A stretch of DNA of 64,000 nt, taken from assembly GCA_036272055.1 (NCBI GenBank), contig DATAZL010000131.1, positions 62,001 through 126,000 on the forward strand, in the 5' to 3' direction. This DNA is from DASZVB01 sp036272055 (GTDB taxonomy: Bacteria; Myxococcota_A; Polyangia; Polyangiales; Polyangiaceae). Each line of letters starts with the position of its first letter. Position 1 is the stretch's first letter. Below the pieces are notes generated by a model. It saw only the letters and a list, made by a program, of their open reading frames with translations, had not been told where the DNA came from and made no database searches. The position numbers and the translations under genes were made by a program. Positions 37,747 through 45,869 of the stretch are shown here, piece after piece.

Positions 37747-37794
37747 GTTCCGCATCGACGATTCCCTCATCCCCGAAGCATGAAAGAGCCGAAC
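37747..37794 (+). repeat. Interspersed ~49-bp element, copy B
   Basis: Begins GTTCCGCATCGACGATTCCC and ends AAAGAGCCGAAC. The left part is identical to copy A; the right end has changed from GCGGAAC to GCCGAAC, so the terminal inverted repeat is one mismatch short. REP-like block 4 follows at once. Confidence 0.75.
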
Positions 37795-37870
37795 TACGCG
37801 AGCGGAGCGAGCACGCCGAAGGCGGCGGGGGAGCGGTCGCGTTAGCGAGCCGCGGGGGCAAGGCCCCCGT
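37795..37870. repeat. REP-like palindromic block 4 with G/C-run hairpin
   Basis: Contains CGCGAGCGGAGCGAGCACG, CCGAAGGCGGCGGGGGAGCG and the closing hairpin CGGGGGC-AAG-GCCCCCG at 37853-37869. It is the same architecture as blocks 1-3 read from the other side. Confidence 0.7.
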
Positions 37871-38236
37871 TCCTAGAACGGAGCTCCGGTGCACCGTGTT
37901 CCCCCAGGCTCTCATGACGGCACCGAGGCTAACCGTGTGGGCGAGCAACGCGAAGGCTTTTTCGGCGATACACGGCGGACATGCGGCGCGCCGCGCTCGC
38001 GCATATATTGCGGGGCAAATTGGTTCCCTGAAAGAGCGCACCACGTCGCACATGAACACCCGAGCGTATCGTGTGGACGCCATCGAACAGCGCCGGAGGG
38101 GGCCCGATTGGCCAACGGAATGGTCGAAGATGGTCCAACGCGGCCGAGTAAGCCTCGCCGCGCGCGTTCCCCTTCAAAATCTTACCCCGCCTGCCGTTCC
38201 GGTTTACTGTTTCTACCTGCTTCTGGGAGGGACTGG

Positions 38237-38713
38237 ATGCACATCACGAACGAGACCGGACCCGACCGTCTGGTGCAGCTTCGATTCAAGCCGCTGTGGC
38301 TCTATGTCGACGCCGTGCGGGAGTTCTGCGGTTTCTTCGCGCGTGCAACGTTCGAGGACGAGGGCCTCGGTCAGCGGGTCGGCCTGATCGTGCACGAGCT
38401 CCTCGAGAACGCGGTCCGGTACGGCGACGAAAAAGAGCTCGAGGTCCGTATCGAGAAGACCGGGGGCTCCATCATCATCTCGGTCGAGAACACGACGACC
38501 GACGACAAGGCCGTGAAGCTTCGCGCCGTCTTCGACGAGCTCGCGTCGCAGACGCCGGTCGCCGCCTACAATCGCGCGCTCGCGCACGCCGCGTCGCTCC
38601 CCGCCACCGAGAGCGGGCTCGGCCTGCCCCGGGTCCGTTACGAAGGTCAGGTAGAGCTCGAGCTTTCGACGTCACCCGGTCGGGTGAGCATCACCGCAAG
38701 GGGGAATCCGTGA
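38237..38713 (+). CDS. RsbW-like HATPase regulator (slr1658-type)
   Basis: The ATG at 38237, with GGGAGG seven bases upstream, gives a 158-residue soluble protein made almost entirely of one GHKL ATPase-like domain. LIVHELLENAVRYGDEKELE is the N box; GLGLPRVRYEGQVELE is the later glycine motif. It lacks a histidine phospho-acceptor domain, so it is of the anti-sigma/serine-kinase type and not a sensor kinase. It aligns well with the third module of the kinase fusion at 24614 (shared REFCGFFARA-like segment, VHEL-x-ENA-x-Y, YEG-x-V). Its stop overlaps the STAS-like gene start (GTGA). The NCBI name slr1658-type is from memory; the target protein is unknown. Confidence 0.8.
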   Translation: MHITNETGPDRLVQLRFKPLWLYVDAVREFCGFFARATFEDEGLGQRVGLIVHELLENAVRYGDEKELEVRIEKTGGSIIISVENTTTDDKAVKLRAVFDELASQTPVAAYNRALAHAASLPATESGLGLPRVRYEGQVELELSTSPGRVSITARGNP

Positions 38714-39093
38714 GTCAGAAGTTACATCCAATCGATCCGCTCATCCTAGATGGCGTCGAGATCTCGGTGCAGGATCACGCCGTTCACTTCGACGGCGTCA
38801 TCTCCATGCGCAGCCCAGGAGAGACCGTGACGCCGTTTTTACGGCGTGTTCACGACGCGGTCATCGAGGCGGGCGTGAAGGCGCTGACGGTGGACATCAC
38901 CAAGCTCCGCTTCATGAATTCCTCGTCGATCCGTTCCCTGGTCGACTGGGTCGAGTGGATCCGGGGAGAACCAGAATTGAAACGCTATGTGCTCCACTTC
39001 GTCACCAAGCCGGACGTCCTCTGGCAGACGACCACGCTGAACGCGATTCAGAGCTTCGGCGGCAAGCACGTGGTGGTCCACCCGTGGGCCTGA
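38710..39093 (+). CDS. STAS-like anti-sigma antagonist (slr1659-type)
   Basis: A 127-residue protein from a GTG overlapping the previous stop (GTGA). The pattern VKALTVDITKLRFMNSSSIR, with a central strand followed by N-S-S-S-I at the start of a helix, is that of STAS-domain anti-sigma antagonists, in which one of these Ser residues is phosphorylated by an RsbW-type kinase and dephosphorylated by a SpoIIE-type phosphatase. Both classes are encoded next to it or across the hydrogenase operon. Serine phosphorylation is inferred from the motif position. The third gene begins inside its 3' end. Confidence 0.8.
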   Translation: MSQKLHPIDPLILDGVEISVQDHAVHFDGVISMRSPGETVTPFLRRVHDAVIEAGVKALTVDITKLRFMNSSSIRSLVDWVEWIRGEPELKRYVLHFVTKPDVLWQTTTLNAIQSFGGKHVVVHPWA

Positions 39094-39821
39094 GAGCCGA
39101 AACCGGGCGAGAGACGCCGACGTTCTCGGTGCGGTTCCCGCCGATGTGGAACCACATCGCGCAGGTGGCCGGCTACATCAACATGTTGCTCGAGGTGAAG
39201 GGCCGGGCCGACGGAGCGGATCGCGTCGGCATCGTCGTGCACGAGCTGCTCGAGAACGCGGTGAAGTACGGCGACCCCGCCTCGGAGGTGAAGATAGAGG
39301 TCTTCGCCGACGCCGGTAACGCGATGACGATCCAGGTGACGAACAAGGCGCACCCCTCGCGCATCAACATCCTCGAGCGGGAGCTCCGGAGGAACCGCGC
39401 CGCCACGCCGCACGAGGCCTTCGCGCGCGCCCTCGAGCGGCTCCAGCATTTGCCCGAAGGGAGCACGATGCTCGGGCTGGCCCGTGTGGCCCTCGAGGCG
39501 ACGCTCGACGTCCAGACGACGGATGGCATCGTGATATGCTCGGCGCGCATCGACACCGGGATCTCGCGCTCGACCCACAACGCGAGCAAGGGCGCCGTGA
39601 CCGTCGCTGATTCCGAGGCGCCGGCGGCCGAGTCGCGAACGGCACCCGCAGAATCGCGAACGGCGCTGACCTTCGTGACCCCGCCGAAGGAGTCGCGTGA
39701 AGTCGAGGTGTCGACGTCGGCGAGCCTCACCCGTCGCATCGACGGCGGGCCGCTCCGCTCGAGTGACACGACGCCGTCGATGGACGCCGTCGGGCGCGAC
39801 AAGTCGCGCGGCCGGCGCTGA
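39084..39821 (+). CDS. Second RsbW-like HATPase regulator with disordered tail
   Basis: The GTG at 39084, 10 bp inside the STAS-like gene, gives 245 residues. Residues ~10-155 form a GHKL ATPase-like domain (VGIVVHELLENAVKYGDPAS, then TMLGLARVALEA) homologous to the protein at 38237. The last ~85 residues are Ser/Thr/Ala-rich with short repeats (ESRTAPAESRTA) and are probably disordered. An internal ATG at WNHIAQVAG would remove the first strand, so the GTG is favoured. Two different HATPases around one STAS-like protein suggest competing binding partners. Confidence 0.75.
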   Translation: MGLRAETGRETPTFSVRFPPMWNHIAQVAGYINMLLEVKGRADGADRVGIVVHELLENAVKYGDPASEVKIEVFADAGNAMTIQVTNKAHPSRINILERELRRNRAATPHEAFARALERLQHLPEGSTMLGLARVALEATLDVQTTDGIVICSARIDTGISRSTHNASKGAVTVADSEAPAAESRTAPAESRTALTFVTPPKESREVEVSTSASLTRRIDGGPLRSSDTTPSMDAVGRDKSRGRR

Positions 39822-39845
39822 CGTCTCCGTCGTTCACACGCTGTA

Positions 39846-39895
39846 GTTCCGCATCGACGCCAGGCGTCGTCTCCGAGACATCAAAGAAGCGGAAC
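39846..39895 (+). repeat. Interspersed ~49-bp element, copy C
   Basis: Begins GTTCCGCATCGACGCC and ends GACATCAAAGAAGCGGAAC, with the perfect 7-bp terminal inverted repeat. The middle differs from copies A and B, while both ends and the distance between them are kept. REP-like block 5 follows immediately. Confidence 0.75.
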
Positions 39896-40120
39896 TACGC
39901 GAGCGAAGCGAGCCCGCGAAGCGCCGGGGGCAGCAGTTCGCCGGAGGCGAAGCTGCGGGGGGCCAAGGCCCCCCGCACCAGAGCGAGCCCGCGAAGCGGC
40001 GGGGGGAGCAGTTCGCCGTAGGCGGCGGGGGGAGCAGTTCGCCAGCGAGCGAAGCGAGCCCGCGAAGCGGCGGGGGGAGCAGTTCGCCGTAGGCGAAGCT
40101 GCGGGGGGCCAAGGCCCCCC
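39896..40120. repeat. REP-like palindromic block 5, multi-unit, with two G/C hairpins
   Basis: Repeated units of GCGAGCGAAGCGAGCCCGCG, GCGGCGGGGGGAGCAGTTCG and CCGTAGGCGAAGCTG. Two hairpins GGGGGGCC-AA-GGCCCCCC occur at ~39958-39975 and 40103-40120. It is the largest of the five blocks and looks internally duplicated. Confidence 0.8.
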
Positions 40121-40228
40121 TCAAGACGATTTCAACTCAAGGGTCGGCCGTCCGAACCGTTCATCGCGGCGTTGGCCCAGCTTATACCGACGCCTCCGGC
40201 TGCCGTTGTGATCCGTTCGTTGCCCCCC

Positions 40229-41209
40229 ATGTCAGGGTCGTTGCAGCCAACTGCGCTCAGCACGCCACCGGAACGTACATCGCAGGAGCTCGCCCCCGCC
40301 GCGAATCCGATGCCGGCGCCGGTGCGCGCGCGGCGTTCGTCCTCCCGGAGGACGACGTGGATCGCCGTCGGCGTCGCGGGGATAGCGGCGCTGATCGCGC
40401 TCGGCGTGTCGCTGACCACGCACAAGGCGCAGCCGATCAAGCCGCAGATCGTCAGCGGGCGGGCCGGCCCGAAGCTCACGACGTCGGGCGCGCCGCAGCG
40501 CTGGTGGCAGAACGACGTCACCGTCACCGTCGACGCCTCGCTCGCGAACGTGTGGCCCGATTCGACGACCGGCGTCGCGACCGCCTTCGACAGCTGGCGT
40601 AGCGCAGACGGACAGCTCCCGAAGATCACGTTCGACGCGCGGCCGTCCGGCCAGATCCTGCTCGAGCCCGACGGCGAGAATCGCATCTACTACGCGCCGA
40701 TCACCGTCGCCGGCCACGAGAACGACCTCGCGATCACGCTGCAGTACGCCGACCAGACCACCGGCGAGGTCGTCGAGTCGGACATCATCGTCAACTCGCG
40801 CCATCCGTTCGCGGTCCTCGAGTCGGAGACCGCGGACGACGGCTCGGGCGAGAGCACGTCGGGCAACGTCGCGAGTTGCAGCGCGAAGTACGACGTCGCG
40901 AGCGTCGTCACCCACGAGATCGGCCATTTCTGGGGCCTCGGCGAGGACGTCGTCGACACGAACGCGACGATGTACTTCAGCACGCCGCCCTGCAACGTCC
41001 TCAAGCGTCACCTGAAGACCGACGACGTGAGGGCCGTGTCGTCGCTCTACTCCGCTCCCGTGCCGTCGAGTGATTCGACGCGCGTCGCCCACTGCGCCGT
41101 CACGTCGCTCGGGCACGCGAGCACCGGCGGGGTCGCGATGCTCGGCGTGATGCTCGTGGTCGGTGCCACGGCACGACGCCGGCGCGCGCTCACGTCTCCG
41201 CGCGCGTGA
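40229..41209 (+). CDS. Membrane-anchored zinc metalloprotease (metzincin-like) with MYXO-CTERM-like tail
   Basis: Likely start at the ATG 40229 (326 residues); a GTG at 40208 or TTG at 40172 is possible in frame. A basic stretch and hydrophobic helix (TTWIAVGVAGIAALIALGVS) near residue 45 act as signal anchor. The catalytic motif is HEIGHFWGLGED, followed by NATMYF as a candidate Met-turn. It fits metzincins of the matrixin type (HExxHxxGxxH), except that the third ligand position is Glu-Asp instead of His. The C-terminus has a Cys followed by a Gly-rich spacer, a hydrophobic helix and ARRRR, which resembles the MYXO-CTERM sorting signal. The 3' end overlaps the convergent GST gene by 20 bp. 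Confidence 0.7.
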   Translation: MSGSLQPTALSTPPERTSQELAPAANPMPAPVRARRSSSRRTTWIAVGVAGIAALIALGVSLTTHKAQPIKPQIVSGRAGPKLTTSGAPQRWWQNDVTVTVDASLANVWPDSTTGVATAFDSWRSADGQLPKITFDARPSGQILLEPDGENRIYYAPITVAGHENDLAITLQYADQTTGEVVESDIIVNSRHPFAVLESETADDGSGESTSGNVASCSAKYDVASVVTHEIGHFWGLGEDVVDTNATMYFSTPPCNVLKRHLKTDDVRAVSSLYSAPVPSSDSTRVAHCAVTSLGHASTGGVAMLGVMLVVGATARRRRALTSPRA

Positions 41210-42110
41210 TCTCGTAGCCGACGCGCGGGAAGTGTACGTACACCGTGCCGGCCCGCGGATCTTCGCGACGGATCGCGATCTCGCCGAGGAGCGACTGCAC
41301 CAGGATGCCCCGGACCGGCTCGACGCCGTAGTCCGTCGCGCGCACCGTGACGACCTCGCCCTTTGCGAAGCCGGGATCTTCGTCGAACGGCTCGTTCGGT
41401 TCCCAGGGTTCGCTCTCGCGACAGACCGCGAGTGCTTCCTCGCTCGACATCGGCGTCGGCTCCTCGCCGTCGATGGCCGCGACGCGGTCCATCCACGCCT
41501 TCAGCGCGGCGTGCTTCGCGAGCGGCTCGGGGGCGATCTTATCGAGCAGCCACACCACGTGATACGCGGAGAAGTCGGCGATGCACGGCTGATCGCCGAG
41601 CAGGTACGTGCTCGCCGCCGCGGCGCGATCGAGCCGCGTCAGGTAGATGGCGAGCGCCGCCTTCGCCGCGCGGAAGCCCATTCCAGGACGTCGCCCGTTC
41701 TCGCGCATCGCCACGCGATCGGCGACCATGCCGGCGAGCTCCTCGGGCTGGAGCAAGCGCATCGCCTCGTCGAGCCGTGTGGGGCGACCGACGAACGGCG
41801 CGGCTGCTTCGAACACCGGTCCGTCGAACCACTCGGCGACGGCTTGCGACAGCGGCGTCGGGTAGAGCGTCGGCTCCGGCTCCAGTGCCTCGAGTACGCG
41901 CGCGATGAGCGCCGTGTCGCAGTACACGTGATTGTGTACCTGGAGCACGGGGATACGCCGGTATCCGCCGGTCAGCGCGACGAGGTCGGGCTTCGGCATG
42001 ATGGCGGGCGCGCGCACCGACTGCCAGGGCAGCTCCTTGAAGGCGAGGATCCTGCGGATCTTCTCGGAGTAGGGCGACAGCTCGTACTGGTGAAGAATGA
42101 TCTCCGTCAC
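41190..42110 (-). CDS. Glutathione S-transferase-family protein with C-terminal extension
   Basis: A 306-residue soluble protein. Residues 1-80 are a thioredoxin-like GST N-terminal domain (ILHQYELSPYSEKIRRILAF, then RRIPVLQVHNHVYCDTALIARVLE). The motif S-P-Y-S takes the place of the catalytic Ser/Cys region. Residues ~90-215 are the helical C-terminal domain (DQPCIADFSAYHVVWLLDKI). About 80 extra residues form a beta-rich tail (GEVVTVRATDYGVEPVRGIL) not usual in GSTs. The substrate is unknown. Confidence 0.85.
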   Translation of the reverse strand: MTEIILHQYELSPYSEKIRRILAFKELPWQSVRAPAIMPKPDLVALTGGYRRIPVLQVHNHVYCDTALIARVLEALEPEPTLYPTPLSQAVAEWFDGPVFEAAAPFVGRPTRLDEAMRLLQPEELAGMVADRVAMRENGRRPGMGFRAAKAALAIYLTRLDRAAAASTYLLGDQPCIADFSAYHVVWLLDKIAPEPLAKHAALKAWMDRVAAIDGEEPTPMSSEEALAVCRESEPWEPNEPFDEDPGFAKGEVVTVRATDYGVEPVRGILVQSLLGEIAIRREDPRAGTVYVHFPRVGYEITRAET

Positions 42111-42172
42111 GGCCGGTCCGGCGTAGCCCGGAACCGGCCGCGGCGCGAGACCCTCGATGCCTCAGTGACGCC

Positions 42173-43057
42173 TCAGCGACGGCGCATGCGGCTCACGCCG
42201 AGCAGACCGAGCACGCCGGCGATCGCGAATGCCGTCGACGTTGACCCGCTGCGTCGGGCCGGAGTCGAGCAATGGCAACTAGCTTTTGCCGTGCCCTCGG
42301 CTTCGCAGACGCCATTGTCGCAACTCGACGTTCCGGAGGCGCTGACCATGACGTGCGCTTTGAGATAAGCGTCGAGCGCGTCGATGCATGCCTTGGCGTT
42401 GCCGCCGTTGTCGACGAACTGCCCGTCGCAGAAGACGGCGCCCTCCGGCTTCTTGCACTGAACATCGCAGCTCCCCTCCTTCAGGTCCGCCTGACACTGG
42501 GCGAAACCCTGGCCCTGGCACGACGTCTGGCAGTCGAAGTTCGTGTCGACCTTGCAGGAACCCGTGCAGCTCGCCTCGCATTTTCCGGTGCAATCCGCCT
42601 CAGCGGGCATCCCGGTGCAGCTCCCATGACACTCACCGGAGCACGATGCGTTGCACTGGGCCTCGCACTCGCTCGAGTTATCGGAGCTCTTGCACTTGCT
42701 CGAACAGTCGCCCTGACACGTCGCGGTGCAGTTGCCCTCGCAGTCGAATGAAGCCGGCTTCACGTTGCACTCGGTCTCGCAGTCGGTCTGGCAGCTGCCC
42801 GTGCAGTCGACCGACGGAACCTCGTCGCACATGGTCTCGCAATCGACCTCGAGCTTCGCGGCGCACGCGGCTTCGAGCTTCGGAGGCGTGCAGTTCGCCT
42901 CGCATCCGCCACTGGTGAGCACTTCACACTGCGCATCGGCTGTCACATCGATGTTTCCACAGGCGCTGATCCCGGCGTGGGCGGGCACAGTGGCGAAGAG
43001 GGCGGAGAGCGCGACGGCGGCGGCCGAAACGTGAAGCGAGAGGCGAGGTGAAAGCAT
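42173..43057 (-). CDS. Exported Cys-rich protein with CxxxC ladder and MYXO-CTERM-like tail
   Basis: A 294-residue secreted protein with a clear signal peptide (ALSALFATVPAHA). The mature part contains 36 cysteines, most spaced exactly every fourth residue (C-x3-C-x3-C), for example in CTGSCQTDCETEC and CEASCTGSC. No known metallothionein or EGF pattern matches. The ladder could form a disulfide-rich rod or bind metals. Near the end CHCSTPARRSG, a hydrophobic stretch (AFAIAGVLGLLGV) and SRMRRR resemble a MYXO-CTERM signal, so it is probably anchored and later processed at the cell surface. The gene is divergent from the amidase at 43236. The function is unknown. Confidence 0.7.
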   Translation of the reverse strand: MLSPRLSLHVSAAAVALSALFATVPAHAGISACGNIDVTADAQCEVLTSGGCEANCTPPKLEAACAAKLEVDCETMCDEVPSVDCTGSCQTDCETECNVKPASFDCEGNCTATCQGDCSSKCKSSDNSSECEAQCNASCSGECHGSCTGMPAEADCTGKCEASCTGSCKVDTNFDCQTSCQGQGFAQCQADLKEGSCDVQCKKPEGAVFCDGQFVDNGGNAKACIDALDAYLKAHVMVSASGTSSCDNGVCEAEGTAKASCHCSTPARRSGSTSTAFAIAGVLGLLGVSRMRRR

Positions 43058-43235
43058 GGAAGCTCCGTGGTTCGAGAGGAATGAGTCGTCGGACGGCGAG
43101 GAGCGGGTGCCTATTCGAATGCACGGCGCTCGAAGGAAGCTCCGGAAGATAGCAAAGAATACGCCACGCCCCGAAATGACGTCGCAGGAGCTCGCTTCTC
43201 TCGAGCTCCCGCGAGCCGTCTGCTACCTAGGGGTC

Positions 43236-44135
43236 GTGACCACGACCAGGAAGAACCCGATCGTCGGGCTCGTACAGTCGAGCACCGGCAACGATACCAG
43301 GGCGAACGTCGAGAAAGCCGTGCGAGGCATCCGTGAAGCCGCCTCGAAAGGAGCGACGCTAGTCTGCTTGCAGGAGCTCTTTGCGGCGCCCTATTTCTGC
43401 CAGGTAGAAGATGCGGCGCTGTTCGACCTCGCCGAGCCCATCCCGGGGCCGACCACCGAGATGGTCGCTGCAGCCGCGCGCGATTCCGCGGTGACGGTCG
43501 TCGCCAGCGTCTTCGAGAAACGCGCACCGGGCGTCTATCACAACAGCATCGTCATCTACGGACCCGACGGCCGTGAGCTCTCGCGGTACCGCAAGATGCA
43601 CATCCCCGATGATCCCCAGTACTACGAGAAGTTCTACTTCACCCCGGGAGATCTGGGGTTCGTCGCATGCCGCACACCGAGCGCCGTCGTGGGGCCGCTC
43701 ATCTGCTGGGATCAGTGGTACCCCGAGGCGGCGCGGTTGACGGCGCTCCGCGGCGCGGAGCTCCTCTGCTATCCGACGGCGATCGGCTGGCTGCCGCGCG
43801 ACAAGGCCGAGTTCGGCGCAGCGCAGCTCAGCGCCTGGCAGACGATCCAGCGCAGTCACGCCATCGCGAACGGCGTCTTCGTGGTCGCGGTCAACCGCAT
43901 CGGCACCGAGAAATCGGGGAGCGACGAGATCGAGTTCTGGGGTCGCTCCTTCGTGTGCGATCCGAGCGGCGTGGTGATCGCCGAGGCGGGGAGCGACGAG
44001 CAGGTCCTCATCGTCGAGTGCGATCTGTCGAAGATTGAAGCGACGCGTCGTGGCTGGCCGTTCCTGCGCGATCGCCGCATCGACGCCTTCGGCGATCTGA
44101 CGAAGCGCTGGCTCGGTTCCGGCGAAACGGGTTGA
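43236..44135 (+). CDS. aguB: N-carbamoylputrescine amidase
   Basis: Hydrolyses N-carbamoylputrescine to putrescine, CO2 and ammonia, the second step of the agmatine route. It is a carbon-nitrogen hydrolase of the nitrilase family. The catalytic triad is visible as Glu in LVCLQELFAAPYF, Lys in RYRKMHIPDDP and Cys in LICWDQWYPE. The GTG at 43236 gives 299 residues, the usual length; the frame is open to an ATG at 43056, but that would overlap the divergent Cys-rich gene. The agmatine deiminase gene lies 1.7 kb downstream, which supports this substrate over other nitrilases. The TGA overlaps a possible TTG start of the next gene. Confidence 0.92.
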   Translation: MTTTRKNPIVGLVQSSTGNDTRANVEKAVRGIREAASKGATLVCLQELFAAPYFCQVEDAALFDLAEPIPGPTTEMVAAAARDSAVTVVASVFEKRAPGVYHNSIVIYGPDGRELSRYRKMHIPDDPQYYEKFYFTPGDLGFVACRTPSAVVGPLICWDQWYPEAARLTALRGAELLCYPTAIGWLPRDKAEFGAAQLSAWQTIQRSHAIANGVFVVAVNRIGTEKSGSDEIEFWGRSFVCDPSGVVIAEAGSDEQVLIVECDLSKIEATRRGWPFLRDRRIDAFGDLTKRWLGSGETG

Positions 44136-44185
44136 CGCTCGCGCCGGGAGCCTTCCGGCGCTACGTTCGAACCCGAGCGGGACTC

Positions 44186-45091
44186 ATGGCAGAAACCTTG
44201 AAGCTGGACGACGCCAACGGCGTGCAGGAACAGCTCCGTAAAGCAGTCCGCGCAAAGTTCCGTCCCGCACTCGTCGTCATGTCGGGAGAGCGCGTCGGAG
44301 TGCGCGCCAGCGTGCAGAGCAACGTCACCGTCGGGCGCGACGGGGACTCGACGCTGGTGCTGCCGGATCAGGGCGTCTCGTCCCGTCACGCCATCATCCA
44401 GGATCGCGGAGACAGCTTCGTGCTCGTGGATCTCGACAGCACCAACGGCACCTTCGTCAACGGCCAGCGAGTGAGCGAGGCGGAGCTCCGCAACGGGGAC
44501 AAGCTCGGGTTCGGCACGACGATGGTCCGCTTCGAGGTCCAGGACGAGGCGGACCGCGCCTACTCGGAGATGATCGAGGAGCTCGTCCACATCGACGACC
44601 TCACCGGGCTTTACCTGCGGCGCCGCTTCGACGCGGAGCTCACCGCCCGGGTGACCACCGCGAAGGCCGGCGCCGAGCCGCTCGCGCTCCTGGCGATGGA
44701 CCTCGACGGCGTGAAGAACATCAACGACACCCACGGCCATCTCTTCGGGGCCCGCACCATCGCCGAGTGCGGAAAGACGATTGGTCGGATGATCGCCGGC
44801 AAGGGCTTCGCCACCCGCTTCGGCGGAGACGAGTTCGTGGCCGCGCTCCCCGGTCACGGCCCCACCGAGGGCTACGCGTTCGCACGGGAAGTGTGCTCGT
44901 TCATCGGAAGCGAGCCGATAAGGCACGAGGGGATCCTGCTGAATCCGGGGATCTCCATCGGCGTCGCCACCTTCCCCGAAGACGCGGCAGACGCCGTCGA
45001 GCTCTTCCGCCGCGCCGACGAGGCGCTGTACCTCGCAAAGCGCACCGGAAAGCGACGGGTCTGCCGCTACGCGGACCTGAAACGGCCCTAG
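44186..45091 (+). CDS. FHA-domain diguanylate cyclase (GGDEF)
   Basis: The preferred ATG at 44186 gives 301 residues. An FHA domain occupies ~40-115 (VTVGRDGDSTLVLPDQGVSS, then RHA, and STNGTFVNG), with the phosphothreonine-binding Arg, Ser and Asn intact. The GGDEF domain (~130-300) has DDLTGLYLRRRFD, the metal-binding MDLDGVKNINDTHGH and the full active-site loop FGGDEF, so it should make cyclic di-GMP. No RxxD inhibitory site is evident just before the GGDEF loop. An earlier TTG at 44132 overlaps the aguB stop (TTGA). The cyclase is probably controlled by phosphothreonine binding. It is co-oriented with aguB and could be co-transcribed. Confidence 0.88.
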   Translation: MAETLKLDDANGVQEQLRKAVRAKFRPALVVMSGERVGVRASVQSNVTVGRDGDSTLVLPDQGVSSRHAIIQDRGDSFVLVDLDSTNGTFVNGQRVSEAELRNGDKLGFGTTMVRFEVQDEADRAYSEMIEELVHIDDLTGLYLRRRFDAELTARVTTAKAGAEPLALLAMDLDGVKNINDTHGHLFGARTIAECGKTIGRMIAGKGFATRFGGDEFVAALPGHGPTEGYAFAREVCSFIGSEPIRHEGILLNPGISIGVATFPEDAADAVELFRRADEALYLAKRTGKRRVCRYADLKRP

Positions 45092-45095
45092 GCCG

Positions 45096-45740
45096 TCACT
45101 TCTCCGGAAGAATATCGACGACCCTCGAGCGACGTATCGCCGGGATCACCGCCACGAAGAAGGCGTAGGCGAGCGAGCCGACGAGGAACGGGACGAAGGG
45201 AACGGCCGAGACGTGATCGCGACTCATATGGCCGATGAGGAATACCTGCGCGAAGAGCCACACGATCGGCATCAGGATCGAGAAGAACAGAATGCGCGGG
45301 ACGACCCGGGTGACGCGCCACGTCGACCGGCCGAGAACGACGCCGATCACGGCACCGATGGCGACGGCGAGACCCAGACCGACGACCTCCGGGGGCGAGC
45401 CGGCCAGGTGAACGCGCTCGCCGAGCGCCGTGGCCGGATCCAGGGACGAGCCCGAACGGAACAGCATCGCCCGCGCGACGAGCATCATCGCGGCGCCACC
45501 GAACGACCCTGCGACGCCGCCGAGCAGCATCGAGTAAAGGCGTTCTCGTGACACGAGCGCGGCGTGTTCGCGACTCTCGTAGGCGTCCGTGTCGTGGACG
45601 TCTTCCGCAACGTCGTCCGTGTAGTGGACCTCGTCGAACCGGGCATTGGAAGCGCCGCTCGCCGCGTATTGCGACCCGGGCGACACGGAAGCCCACTGAG
45701 GATTGATGGGCCTGTGGTGTAACCTACGTGCGATGGGCAT
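45096..45740 (-). CDS. Integral membrane protein of unknown function
   Basis: The ATG at 45740 gives 214 residues. The first ~75 residues are hydrophilic with an acidic stretch (DDVAEDVHDTDAYESREHAA). Four hydrophobic helices follow (for example LLGGVAGSFGGAAMMLVARA, VVGLGLAVAIGAVIGVVLG, ILFFSILMPIVWLFAQVFLI, FLVGSLAYAFFVAVIPAI). No domain is recognised. It converges with the FHA-GGDEF gene, 4 bp apart, and is divergent from aguA. Confidence 0.7.
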   Translation of the reverse strand: MPIARRLHHRPINPQWASVSPGSQYAASGASNARFDEVHYTDDVAEDVHDTDAYESREHAALVSRERLYSMLLGGVAGSFGGAAMMLVARAMLFRSGSSLDPATALGERVHLAGSPPEVVGLGLAVAIGAVIGVVLGRSTWRVTRVVPRILFFSILMPIVWLFAQVFLIGHMSRDHVSAVPFVPFLVGSLAYAFFVAVIPAIRRSRVVDILPEK

Positions 45741-45869
45741 GTGCGAAATGTGGGCATCTTCCGGACCAGATGCCAGCTCTTCCTTAATCGAGAAACTCGA
45801 ACGAATGGTCGAGGCACGATGCCTCGCATTTTTCTTTTCTTCCGGGGTCTGCGAGGCAATTAAGCCCGC

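Larger units (their letters stand above)
37729..38236. other. 508-bp divergent intergenic region, hydrogenase and partner-switch operons
   Basis: No gene is seen here. It must hold the promoters of hypC (minus strand) and of the HATPase operon (plus strand). From left to right it contains copy B of the ~49-bp element, REP-like block 4 with its hairpin, and about 360 bp of less structured DNA. An A/T-richer stretch at ~38006-38030 (GCATATATTGCGGGGCAAAT) stands out against the GC-rich background and is a candidate promoter or operator region. No clear sigma-54 or sigma-70 consensus was found by eye. A GGGAGG ribosome-binding site lies at 38225-38230, seven bases before the plus-strand ATG. Confidence 0.5.
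39822..40228. other. 407-bp intergenic region filled by the composite repeat
   Basis: No gene is seen. It holds copy C of the ~49-bp element, then about 225 bp of REP-like palindromes in several rounds (block 5), then about 100 bp leading to the metalloprotease gene. The two strong G/C hairpins could terminate transcription from the HATPase operon. Confidence 0.6.

Noticed and set aside
37729..37770. An N-terminal extension of HypC from an upstream ATG
   Set aside because: HypC needs its Cys at position 2 after the initiator Met; the extension lies in the ~49-bp repeat element.
37878..38236. An in-frame upstream extension of the HATPase gene at 38237
   Set aside because: The sequence encoded there has no similarity to the family, while the ATG at 38237 has a well-placed GGGAGG.
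43056..43235. An ATG at 43056 that would extend the aguB protein by 60 residues
   Set aside because: It overlaps the start of the divergent Cys-rich gene, the extra residues do not resemble the nitrilase family, and the GTG at 43236 gives the normal length.
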